Shown here in pieces: positions 39,452 to 47,434 of a stretch of 64,000 nucleotides of DNA. The DNA is from a bacterium. GTDB taxonomy: Bacteria; Patescibacteriota; Saccharimonadia; Saccharimonadales; UBA4665. The notes under the pieces were generated by a model. It was not told the origin of the DNA. It saw nothing but the letters and a program-made list of their open reading frames with translations, and ran no database searches. Numbering within the stretch: the stretch's first letter is position 1; every line of letters starts with the position of its first letter. The translations under genes were made by a program, and so were the position numbers. Location of the stretch: positions 1 through 64,000 of the forward strand of contig JAJZMC010000002.1 in NCBI GenBank assembly GCA_021803105.1, given 5' to 3'.

Positions 39452-39898
39452 TTAAGGTTTAGCGACATAAAAACCAGCAATCCCATTGCCATTTATTTGG
39501 CCCTTACTATCTGATAAGAAATAATATAATGGTAATCCGTTATATGTATACTGATAATGTCCAGTGTCACTACGTTTTATATAACCAATGCCCGCAGGTA
39601 ATTTTTTGGGTAAAACATTAACCTCATATGCAGGCCATGCCACTAAACAAGCTCCTGAACAGCTACTATAACCTTTTTTGTCTCCACTATACTCATAGAG
39701 AGTATTACCCTTTTGATCAGTTAAATAATAACCTACTTTGGTATTATACTTAGTTAGTACAATCGAATTATTTATAACATTACCAGATTTAGTAACAACT
39801 TTAGCGGGTGATGACGAATGTTTATAAATTAAAACTGAAACAAGCCCAATAAACACAATAATGATAATAATCGCTAGCCACTTAACATTACTCTTCAT
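39452..39898 (-). CDS. Membrane-anchored COG4315-type repeat protein
   Basis: 148 residues. An N-terminal transmembrane segment (about 6-25), without a lipobox Cys, anchors an outside domain. The domain has YYLTDQKGNTLYEYSGDKKG, then CSGACLVAWPAY with two Cys, and HYQYTYNGLPLYYFLSDSKG near 112-131. These are the hallmarks of the secreted repeat family PF03640/COG4315, of unknown function. The two close cysteines probably form a disulfide. It precedes the helicase promoter on the same strand. Confidence 0.82.
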   Translation of the reverse strand: MKSNVKWLAIIIIIVFIGLVSVLIYKHSSSPAKVVTKSGNVINNSIVLTKYNTKVGYYLTDQKGNTLYEYSGDKKGYSSCSGACLVAWPAYEVNVLPKKLPAGIGYIKRSDTGHYQYTYNGLPLYYFLSDSKGQINGNGIAGFYVAKP

Positions 39899-39944
39899 AT
39901 TATTCAGTATACAACTAATTAAAATATTAAAAAATACTTTTGGG

Positions 39945-40577
39945 TTAGCTCAATAAAGTCTTAGGTAATAAATCTTCTATACTCGACTGAACTTCTTTAA
40001 TAGACTGCGTACCATCAATTATCGATAAATCGTATTCTTTCGCAATCCACAAATAACCTTCTCGAACTTTTTCAAAAAAATCTCTTCCTTTTTTTTCAAA
40101 ATTATCATTAGCATCTGTTCCTCTATGACCGATTCTAACTTCTGAAACTTCTACTGGTACATCTATAATAACTGCAAAATTAGGTAAAAATAATTTCCCT
40201 AAAGCCAATTTCATACGATTTGTAATATCTTCAATCGATAACCCTTCACCAAAACCTTGATATGCTATAGTTGAAAACCAATTACGATCACTAATAACGT
40301 GAGTGCCTTCTTCTAAAGCTGGCTCAATAACTTGCCGAACTAATTCTCGTCGACATATCGTAAATATATCTAAATTCGTTTCAGGACTTCTGGGTAAAGA
40401 ACCATTTTTAACTATTAATCTAAGCTCATCACCAATTAATGTTCCACCAGGTTCTGCTAGACCAATAACATTTTCATTATTTTCAATTAGAGTTTTCTGT
40501 AATAAATCTTTCTGGGTAGTTGTACCAGCACCGTCGGTACCTTCAATAACAATATATTGCCCCAATTTTTCACTCAT
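39945..40577 (-). CDS. tmk: Thymidylate kinase with altered P-loop
   Basis: 210 residues. Phosphorylates dTMP to dTDP. The fold and key segments fit: IEGTDGAGTTTQ near 11-22, SDRNWFSTIAYQGFGEG (the DR(Y/W) segment with thymidine-binding residues) near 95-111, and IIDVPVEVSEVRIGHRG near 138-154. The P-loop lysine of GxxGxGK(S/T) is replaced by Thr19. A lysine from elsewhere may take over. The frame is intact. It lies 253 bases beyond the 3' end of tmRNA, on the same strand. Confidence 0.88.
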   Translation of the reverse strand: MSEKLGQYIVIEGTDGAGTTTQKDLLQKTLIENNENVIGLAEPGGTLIGDELRLIVKNGSLPRSPETNLDIFTICRRELVRQVIEPALEEGTHVISDRNWFSTIAYQGFGEGLSIEDITNRMKLALGKLFLPNFAVIIDVPVEVSEVRIGHRGTDANDNFEKKGRDFFEKVREGYLWIAKEYDLSIIDGTQSIKEVQSSIEDLLPKTLLS

Positions 40578-40612
40578 ATATTATATATTGCCATAGACAA
40601 AGCTTAATATCA

Positions 40613-40640
40613 AAATAATAACATCCATTCGTTATTATTT
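40613..40640. terminator. Possible AT-rich terminator hairpin downstream of tmRNA
   Basis: A perfect 10-bp stem, AAATAATAAC / GTTATTATTT, with an 8-base loop, between tmRNA and tmk. Only two G-C pairs are present and the T-tract is modest, so termination is uncertain. It could equally be a binding site upstream of tmk. Confidence 0.3.
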
Positions 40641-40698
40641 ATAAATTAAATTTATTTTTACTAACATCTTATAATTCATTTAGCAAATAAAAAAACAT

Positions 40699-40782
40699 AA
40701 AAACGTTTTCTATCAAGATTATAAATAAAAACGTTTTCTATCAAGATTATAAATAAAAACGTTTTCTATCAAGATTACAAAT
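40699..40782. repeat. Three tandem 28-bp repeats, each with an AAAACGTTTT palindrome
   Basis: Units at 40699-40726, 40727-40754 and 40755-40782. The first two are identical and the third differs by one base (ATTATAAAT to ATTACAAAT). Each unit is AAAA-ACGTTTTC-TATCAAGATTA-type sequence with a perfect 10-bp palindrome. They lie in the 253-base gap between the tmRNA 3' end and tmk. There is no spacer diversity, so this is not a CRISPR array. Spaced palindromes suggest a protein-binding array. Confidence 0.8.
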
Positions 40783-40829
40783 CAAAACTTTTAATCAAAT
40801 ATATTTAAATTATAAAAACATAATATTTA

Positions 40830-41220
40830 TGGTGGAGCTGGTGGGTACTGCCCCCACGTCCGTCAGTTTATCTATGTTATTCTTCTACAGGTTTAGTCTA
40901 CTTATTAAATTCAATCATCAAACCTTAAATAGACAAAGTTTTGCTGATCTAGTCTCCAAATCTTAACAATTATATGGAAACAAATATAATTGAGCAATCA
41001 GATGATATAAAACACTATTATCTTATCTGATGTCAGATATAGCATTGCTATTTATAAATCTAAACAGCGATTGCGACTGGAGAACTCTGTGGAAACAAAG
41101 ATCTTGCCAAGTCAGCAATTGTAGTCTTACGAGCTGCAATTACTAAATTTTGCCTATACGCTGACAAGCGACCTGCTGATATAACTGATAAAGTCCAACG
41201 TCGAGCTTAAAATCAGCCCC
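40830..41220 (-). ncRNA. ssrA: Transfer-messenger RNA (tmRNA)
   Basis: 391 bases on the minus strand. The 5' end GGGGCTG and 3' end CAGCTCC plus ACCA form an alanine-type acceptor stem with the G3-U70 pair. The hallmark TCGACG follows the 5' strand. TAGTA, matching the resume-site signal, precedes a reading frame at 41137-41060 coding for about 25 residues that begins AARKTTIADLA and ends PVAIAV before TAG. The expected T-loop (TTCRANY) reads GGCAGTA within the stem GTGGG/CCCAC. tmRNA with SmpB rescues stalled ribosomes; smpB is not in this window. Confidence 0.92.
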
Positions 41221-41230
41221 ATCTGAATTT

Positions 41231-41239
41231 ATTATATCA
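41231..41239 (-). promoter_or_regulatory. Extended -10 promoter of tmRNA
   Basis: Minus strand TGATATAAT: a perfect TATAAT with the TGn extension, ending 10 bases before the mature tmRNA 5' end. It lies across the end of the ksgA gene, so tmRNA has its own promoter within the upstream gene boundary. Confidence 0.65.
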
Positions 41240-42031
41240 TATTTTCATTAAAAATAAATAGAGCTTATGCCAATTATCTAATGATAGATCTTGAGGTCTA
41301 ATATCTTGTCTTAGATTTAAACTTAAAAGAGCATTTAAAATATCTTCTCTGGAAAACCTAATACTCATGCTATTTATTATTTTTTTACGCTTTTGAATAA
41401 AAGCTAATGTCATAAATTTTATCAATTCTTGGTAATTAATATCACTAAAAATAGCTGTTTGATACGGTTTTAATACAACTATTTGTGAATCAACTTTTGG
41501 TGGTGGTACAAATAAATATGCTGGTAATATTTCTTTAGCACTTATCGTAAAGTTCAATTGTGTACTTAAAGATAATAAAGACATTTCTCCTGGTATAGCT
41601 ATTAATCTTTGTGCTACTTCTTTCTGTATCAATAAAACAGCAACTATTGGCTTATTCTTGCTATCAGCTAATTTTCTAATTAAAAAGCTAGTTAAATAAT
41701 ACGGAATGTTAGCAACCACTTTATAATCAGATTTAAAACTATCAAAATCAAACTGCCTCACATCAGTTAATATAACGGTTAAACTACCGTCTTTAATTTG
41801 ACTAGCAAATTTAATCTTTAGTTGATTAACAAGATTCTTATCAATTTCAAAAGCGGTAACTCTAACTCCGAAATCTAATAATTTTTTTGTTAACGTACCA
41901 CTACCTGGACCAATTTCAATAACAATATCATCTTTTGATAACTCAGCATACGAACAAATAGTATCTAAACTATTATTATCAGATAACCAATGTTGACCTA
42001 AAATTTTATTTGCATATGGTAATTTAGACAT
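41237..42031 (-). CDS. rsmA: 16S rRNA dimethyladenosine transferase (RsmA/KsgA)
   Basis: 264 residues from the ATG at 42031. The reading from 42064 would overlap the upstream gene and adds residues outside the family. Dimethylates two adjacent adenines near the 3' end of 16S rRNA. NKILGQHWLSD near 8-18 is the family start, SAM-binding motif IEIGPGSGTLTKKLL, catalytic NIPYY followed by LTS, and a C-terminal helical domain with MTLAFIQKRKKIINS. It starts 8 bases after the G5 gene ends. Confidence 0.94.
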   Translation of the reverse strand: MSKLPYANKILGQHWLSDNNSLDTICSYAELSKDDIVIEIGPGSGTLTKKLLDFGVRVTAFEIDKNLVNQLKIKFASQIKDGSLTVILTDVRQFDFDSFKSDYKVVANIPYYLTSFLIRKLADSKNKPIVAVLLIQKEVAQRLIAIPGEMSLLSLSTQLNFTISAKEILPAYLFVPPPKVDSQIVVLKPYQTAIFSDINYQELIKFMTLAFIQKRKKIINSMSIRFSREDILNALLSLNLRQDIRPQDLSLDNWHKLYLFLMKI

Positions 42032-42039
42032 ACTAATAT

Positions 42040-43329
42040 TTACCACCAATGATAATAATACCAATGATTATATGCATTAGCCCAACTACCGTAATGACTA
42101 TGAGCATATGCATTAGCCCAACGAAGCTGCGTTATTGGATTAGTTTCCCAGTCACTTCCATATGCCGACATATTAGATGCTGGCGTTGACTGACCAAGAC
42201 CATACCCATAGGAACCGTTAATTGAATGGATTGGTTCAAAACTTATAGGACAATAGCCATATTCGCCCTGCCATTTAGTTGGGCACCAACCTGATTCATT
42301 GCTGATGATATAATCAACATAGAAATAATTATTCGGTGAAATACCAGCTAAAGCCATATCTCCTTTAATACCACTAAGAGAAGTACCTTCTACTTCAATT
42401 TGTGTTACTGGTTGTACGGTTACTATATTCTGAAGAACAGTTTTGGCGGTTACTATTCCATTACTTAATTGTTCTTGATAAGTGATAACTTCTTGGCCAG
42501 CAGAGCCTTGTTGTCTAATAGCTCCCGTACCGTACGCAAGATTTGAATCATATATGACTTGCACAGGCATAGGAATTGTACTTGCTACTGATTGAATTTT
42601 TATGCCATGTCTAATAATAAAAACTTGAGAATTAGCTGTTATTGGACTATTTAAAGATGGCTCGATTTGATCAGAAGCTGATAAGTGAATGTTTTCTGCT
42701 TTGATTAATCCTGCTACTGTTTTTGCTTGAGTACGTAAAAATAATAAACTACCATATAAATTAAGATAAACTGGTGTAGCTGGTTTAATAATTAATTGTT
42801 GCCCAATAGCATAAGAACTTAAAAAATTACCAACAGGTTTAAGACTGATTTTATCAGCTGGATAAACTTTAATACCCTGTTGTTCAGCAATGGCCCGTGG
42901 TGTCAATGCTGCAGAATATGTATAAGAAATTGAGTTACCATCAATTATTTCAACAGGAACAGCTCGATAAATATTAATTCTAAAATCATCTTGATTAATA
43001 GCTGTACTTAATGACGGTTCAACAACATCTCCTTTATGTAAAATAATATGGAGTTTCTGTAATAATGCTCCCACTGTCGGTTCTTTACTTGGAACAATCT
43101 GAACAACATGATCATGAGTAATAATTACTATTTTATCGTTAGTAGGAGTAATAAGAGTAGTAGCAGAATTATGAAAAATAAAAAATAACCCAATAGTTAA
43201 ACTGATTACCAAAAATAATACGATTGCCGTAATAACAACCGGTCGAAAGAAAAAACGTTTAATCTTTGCCTTAGTAAATGTTCTTTTCTTTTTTTTCTTA
43301 AATTTATAACTAACACGCTTAAATTTCAT
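42040..43329 (-). CDS. YabE-like wall protein: ubiquitin-like repeats, G5 domain, lysozyme-like domain
   Basis: 429 residues. A basic N-terminus and one transmembrane helix (about 30-52), then three DUF348-type ubiquitin-like repeats (about 65-245), a G5 domain (about 265-325: ITYQEQLSNGIVTAKTVLQN), and a C-terminal lysozyme-like domain. In that domain IISNESGWCPTKWQGEYGYC near 340-359 offers the catalytic Glu, and GYGLGQSTPASNM follows. This matches the B. subtilis YabE and actinobacterial Rpf architecture, which cleave peptidoglycan and can promote growth from dormancy. Next to rsmA, as yabE is near ksgA in Bacillus. Confidence 0.88.
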   Translation of the reverse strand: MKFKRVSYKFKKKKKRTFTKAKIKRFFFRPVVITAIVLFLVISLTIGLFFIFHNSATTLITPTNDKIVIITHDHVVQIVPSKEPTVGALLQKLHIILHKGDVVEPSLSTAINQDDFRINIYRAVPVEIIDGNSISYTYSAALTPRAIAEQQGIKVYPADKISLKPVGNFLSSYAIGQQLIIKPATPVYLNLYGSLLFLRTQAKTVAGLIKAENIHLSASDQIEPSLNSPITANSQVFIIRHGIKIQSVASTIPMPVQVIYDSNLAYGTGAIRQQGSAGQEVITYQEQLSNGIVTAKTVLQNIVTVQPVTQIEVEGTSLSGIKGDMALAGISPNNYFYVDYIISNESGWCPTKWQGEYGYCPISFEPIHSINGSYGYGLGQSTPASNMSAYGSDWETNPITQLRWANAYAHSHYGSWANAYNHWYYYHWW

Positions 43330-43379
43330 ATTATCTAAATCAGATAAGTTACAACAAGATTAGAAAAACTATCCTATTA

Positions 43380-43865
43380 TTATAACAAATTACCTTTTTT
43401 CTGCCAAATTTCCAAACCTTTTAGTACTTCAACCATTACTTGATTATTATTTAAAACATTAACATCTAACCATTTAACATCTACTATTTCAAAAAATTGT
43501 TTTTTTATTTTGACTGGTCTATCTAATTGAACAGACCATAGATAATAAGAATATTGAACCAAGCCATTTTTAGCTTTAAAAAGACCGTGAAAATCCAATT
43601 CTGTTTTTTTCAGCTTAACGTTTGTCTCTTCTAATACTTCTCTTAATAATGCTTGTTGAGGTAATTCTAAAGATTTAACACCACCACCAGGTAAACCATA
43701 TTTACCACTCGATAACCAACCCTTAACAACCAAAACTTTATTATCTTTAACTATAAAGGCACGAGTAGTTAAACGGTTCTTCAATTTCATAATTAAAACT
43801 GGTAAAAGTAAAAAGTAAACAATTTTACCAACAGTCTGCCATAAAAAATTTTTAATCTTTATCAT
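43380..43865 (-). CDS. NUDIX hydrolase with hydrophobic N-terminus
   Basis: 161 residues. Nudix enzymes cleave nucleoside diphosphate-linked compounds. The Nudix box is near 57-79: GGGVKSLELPQQALLREV followed by LEETN, with the REVLEE metal-binding helix. Residues 10-27 are hydrophobic and could attach the protein to the membrane, which is not standard for MutT-type enzymes. Its substrate is unknown. It overlaps the start of the helicase stop region by four bases (ATGA type at 43862-43865). Confidence 0.85.
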   Translation of the reverse strand: MIKIKNFLWQTVGKIVYFLLLPVLIMKLKNRLTTRAFIVKDNKVLVVKGWLSSGKYGLPGGGVKSLELPQQALLREVLEETNVKLKKTELDFHGLFKAKNGLVQYSYYLWSVQLDRPVKIKKQFFEIVDVKWLDVNVLNNNQVMVEVLKGLEIWQKKGNLL

Positions 43866-46000
43866 TTTTTTTGAAGCGGAGCAAAATTAATATTTAAAGT
43901 TTTATAACCAAATTTATTAAACATAATAACAATCATATCATCTTTTATTTCTGTTACTTGACCTGTACCAAATAAAGCATGTTCCAGCATATCACCTACT
44001 GAAATTTCAGGAATATATCTAGGTTCATCATTATTTGTTTTTAAACTTAACGGTTCAAACTGATTATATGCTGGGCTACTCACTTCTACTGAACTAAGTT
44101 CATTAATTTCAGATAAAAAACGACTAGGCGGATTATGTAATAAAGCTCCATAAAGAAGTCTAGAAGTTGCATAATATAAATAAAGTTCTTTTTTGGCCCT
44201 TGTCATCCCAACATAACATAATCGTCTTTCTTCTTCCATATCAAATTGATCATACAATGATCTAGAATGAGGCAAAATAGTTTCCTCCATACCGGCTATA
44301 AAAACAATTTCAAACTCCAAACCTTTAGCAGCGTGTAATGTCATTAAAGTTATAGCATTATTTTTAAAATCAGCAGTATCAATATCGCTCACTAAACTAA
44401 CTTCTTCTAAAAATAAACCGACATCATCACTATAGCTTTCAGCGACACTTAATAACTCTTTGACATTTTCTTGTCTTGATTCACCTTGAATTGTTCCGTC
44501 ATTTAAATAATCCAAATAATTTAAACGACTTAAAATAACATCTATTAATTCAGTAACTAAAACTTTACTATCTAATAATTGTCTTAATTCTGTTAATAAA
44601 TCAGCAAATTTTATAAAATTATCAATTACTTTAGGTCCAATACCATTAACTTCATTTACTTTTTCGAGAGCAGTTTTTAAACTATAGTTATTCTCTTGTT
44701 TAAAATTAAGAAAATTAAGAATTGATTTAGCGCCAATACCACTACTTGGTATATTAATAATACGTTCAAAACTTATACTATCTTCAGGTTGAAAAATTAA
44801 TCTAAGATAAGCAACAATATCTTTAATTTCTTTTCGATCATAAAATCTTTGTCCACCGACAATTTGATATGGTAAACCAAAACGTAAAAAAGTCTCCTCT
44901 AATACCCTACTTTGAGCATTAGTCCTATACAATACTGCACAATCACGATATTGAAAATTACTTCTAGACATTGAGTCACGAATAGTACTAACAATAGATT
45001 CAGCTTCAATTCTTTCATTAGCTACTTGAATAATCTTAACCGGTAAACCAGAATCAGCTTCTGTCCATAATTTTTTATCAGATCGATGATGATTATTTAT
45101 GATAATATTATGTGCAACATCTAAAATATGTTTGGTTGATCGATAATTTTGTTCTAATTTAATAATTTGACAGTTTTTAAAATCTTGTTCAAATTTTAAA
45201 ATATTTCGATAATTAGCGCCTCGCCAACTATAAATGCTTTGCCAATCATCACCTACTACTACAATATTTTTTTGGTCATTAATAAGCATTTTAATTAATT
45301 GATATTGAGCCATATTAGTATCTTGATATTCATCAATTAAAATATGAGAAAATTGACGTCTCCATTTCTGTCTCACAGATTCATAATTTTTTAATAAACT
45401 AACTGTCTTTAAAATTAAATCATCAAAATCAAGAGCTGAAGCTTCTTTTAAGGCTTTAACATAAAATGGATAAACTTGATTAACAACCCTTTCAATAGGA
45501 GATTTTGGATTATTAAAACCATTCTCAATTGATAAATCATTTTTAGCATTAGATATAATGCTAGCAATCGATTTCGGAGAATATGTTTTATCATCGATTA
45601 AAAGTTGTTTAAAAATTCTTTTAAGAACTAAGTTTTTATCATTTTCATCAAAAATAATAAAACTTTTTGAAATATCTAAATAATCACTATCCTGTCTTAA
45701 TATTTTGACACATATACTATGAAATGTTCCCATATAAGGCATAAAATAGCCTTTTTGATTATTTTTATTGAGTAAGCTTGCTACTCTATCCCTCATTTCA
45801 TTTGCAGCTTTGTTAGTAAAAGTAACAGCCAAGATACTGTTTTCGGTAGCTAAGTTGTTAAATAATAAATATGCAATTTTATGTGTCAAAGTTTTTGTTT
45901 TACCACTACCCGCTCCAGCTTGTATTAAAATTGGGCCGGTTGTAATTTCAACCGCTTTACGTTGCTCAGAATTTAACGAAGATAATAAATTGGGTTTCAC
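43862..46000 (-). CDS. UvrD/PcrA-type DNA helicase
   Basis: 712 residues. Superfamily 1A 3'-5' helicase for repair and replication restart. Motif I QAGAGSGKTKTLT near 28-40, Ia VTFTNKAANEMRDRV, II LIDEYQDTNMAQY, III GDDWQSIYSWRGA, IV EQNYRST, V TLHAAKGLEFE and VI YVGMTRAKKELYLY. The C-terminal Tudor-like tail (VGDMLEHALFGTGQVTEI) fits PcrA, which binds RNA polymerase. Length is typical. It is co-transcribed with the NUDIX gene, which overlaps its 3' end. Confidence 0.95.
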   Translation of the reverse strand: MKPNLLSSLNSEQRKAVEITTGPILIQAGAGSGKTKTLTHKIAYLLFNNLATENSILAVTFTNKAANEMRDRVASLLNKNNQKGYFMPYMGTFHSICVKILRQDSDYLDISKSFIIFDENDKNLVLKRIFKQLLIDDKTYSPKSIASIISNAKNDLSIENGFNNPKSPIERVVNQVYPFYVKALKEASALDFDDLILKTVSLLKNYESVRQKWRRQFSHILIDEYQDTNMAQYQLIKMLINDQKNIVVVGDDWQSIYSWRGANYRNILKFEQDFKNCQIIKLEQNYRSTKHILDVAHNIIINNHHRSDKKLWTEADSGLPVKIIQVANERIEAESIVSTIRDSMSRSNFQYRDCAVLYRTNAQSRVLEETFLRFGLPYQIVGGQRFYDRKEIKDIVAYLRLIFQPEDSISFERIINIPSSGIGAKSILNFLNFKQENNYSLKTALEKVNEVNGIGPKVIDNFIKFADLLTELRQLLDSKVLVTELIDVILSRLNYLDYLNDGTIQGESRQENVKELLSVAESYSDDVGLFLEEVSLVSDIDTADFKNNAITLMTLHAAKGLEFEIVFIAGMEETILPHSRSLYDQFDMEEERRLCYVGMTRAKKELYLYYATSRLLYGALLHNPPSRFLSEINELSSVEVSSPAYNQFEPLSLKTNNDEPRYIPEISVGDMLEHALFGTGQVTEIKDDMIVIMFNKFGYKTLNINFAPLQKK

Positions 46001-46042
46001 CTATCTATTTTAACAAAAATTTATTATATCTTATGTTTAATA

Positions 46043-46615
46043 TTAAAAATTGCTTAAAAATTTTAAATCAACTATATAAATAAAATTATTATTTAATAAT
46101 AAATAAACCCAAACAAGTAGTAATATTACTATTAAAATAATCCCTATAATAATAAATCTTTTAATCTTTTTTTGACTAACAACATTAATAGGTAAAAAAT
46201 ACTTTTTTGAATCTATTAATTCTTCGTATTTTTTCAGTAAAGCTTCTTGTTCTTTATCGGATGCTTCATTAATAATATTTTGTTTATCAGTATATTTAAT
46301 AGATGACTGATCAATAGTTTCACTATCCGTTACTCCATTAACTACACTGTTATTAACTTTATTAAGTTCAACTGGTTCTGTAGGTTTAATAACTAAATCA
46401 TTAGGAGAATTTAAATTTTCGATTAAATCTTTAGAAGGACTAATAACTACTTTATGTTTTAAAGACGGTGCTATAACTTCTTCTTTATCACCTTCAACAA
46501 TCATGCTGTCTTTTACTAGTGGTTTATCATTAACTATAGTGTTTTTAGAATTCGATGCAGGAAGAGATTTTCCGGGAGCCGCTATATCATCTAAATTTTT
46601 TGTATTATTAGCCAT
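46043..46615 (-). CDS. Asn/Glu/Lys-rich protein with C-terminal membrane helix, 190 aa
   Basis: Not recognised. Residues 1-145 are hydrophilic, Asn/Asp/Lys/Val-rich and apparently disordered. A basic patch (SQKKIKRF) leads into one transmembrane helix (about 153-173), and about 17 residues follow outside. The layout (disordered cytoplasmic part, membrane helix near the C-terminus) matches the longer protein at 10143-11531. It lies between tpiA (upstream) and uvrD, same strand. Confidence 0.55.
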   Translation of the reverse strand: MANNTKNLDDIAAPGKSLPASNSKNTIVNDKPLVKDSMIVEGDKEEVIAPSLKHKVVISPSKDLIENLNSPNDLVIKPTEPVELNKVNNSVVNGVTDSETIDQSSIKYTDKQNIINEASDKEQEALLKKYEELIDSKKYFLPINVVSQKKIKRFIIIGIILIVILLLVWVYLLLNNNFIYIVDLKFLSNF

Positions 46616-46619
46616 ATTT

Positions 46620-47402
46620 TTATTCCTTAGAATATTTCAAAGTATAAGCTTTTTGAACTATTGTACTAAATTGTTCATAATTTAAACTTGCTGCCCCAAC
46701 TAACACACCATCACAATCTTCTAAACTTAAATAAGCTAAGATATCATGGCTGTCAACACTACCCCCATAAAGTATTCTAACTTCCTTAGCAACATCATAG
46801 CCATGTAAATCTTCAATTTGATGTCTAATAAACTTCAAAGCATGTTGCATATCAGCTGGTTTTGATTGTTCACCATCAAAAGTACTGATAGCCCAAATTG
46901 GCTCATAAGCAATGACTATTTTGGAAACTTCATCTGATGTTAAATGATATATTGCTGACGTTAATTGATCATGTAAAACTTGTGAGGTTTCATCAGCCAA
47001 TCTTTCCGGCTTAGTTTCACCAATACACAGAATAGGCACAATATCATTTCTAACGGCTGCTTTTACTTTATCTCTTACTTCTTCCAAGCTTTCATGAAAA
47101 TATATTCGACGAGCAGAATGTCCAACAATACCATAATTTACTAATCCATTTAACATAGAAAAAGATACCTCTCCCGTAAAAGCTCCTTCATCTTTAAAAT
47201 AGGCGTTTTGACAGGCTAGTGAAAATTTTTGATGATTGATTTCTTTTGAAAGCGGTTGTAAAGCCAACATTGACGGTGCAATAACAATTTCAATGTTATG
47301 ATGAGATACTATTTTTTTATCTAGTCTGTGCATTAAAAGAGAAGACTGAGAAACATTTAAATTCATCTTCCAATTTGCGACTATAAGAGTTTTTCTATTC
47401 AT
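46620..47402 (-). CDS. tpiA: Triosephosphate isomerase, Glu97 replaced
   Basis: 260 residues, full length. Interconverts DHAP and glyceraldehyde-3-phosphate. Lys12 (ANWKMN), His95 (GHS) and catalytic Glu167 (AYEPIWAI) are present, and the phosphate loop LYGGSVDSHDI is intact. The near-universal GHSERR motif reads GHSARR, so conserved Glu97 is Ala. It follows pgk with a 32-base gap, making a two-gene glycolytic unit. Confidence 0.95.
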   Translation of the reverse strand: MNRKTLIVANWKMNLNVSQSSLLMHRLDKKIVSHHNIEIVIAPSMLALQPLSKEINHQKFSLACQNAYFKDEGAFTGEVSFSMLNGLVNYGIVGHSARRIYFHESLEEVRDKVKAAVRNDIVPILCIGETKPERLADETSQVLHDQLTSAIYHLTSDEVSKIVIAYEPIWAISTFDGEQSKPADMQHALKFIRHQIEDLHGYDVAKEVRILYGGSVDSHDILAYLSLEDCDGVLVGAASLNYEQFSTIVQKAYTLKYSKE

Positions 47403-47434
47403 TTTTCTAACCTTAAAAATTGTAACATAAATAT

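Noticed and set aside
40699-40782. CRISPR array
   Set aside because: The 28-bp units are directly adjacent with no spacers, and no cas genes are present. They are simple tandem repeats.
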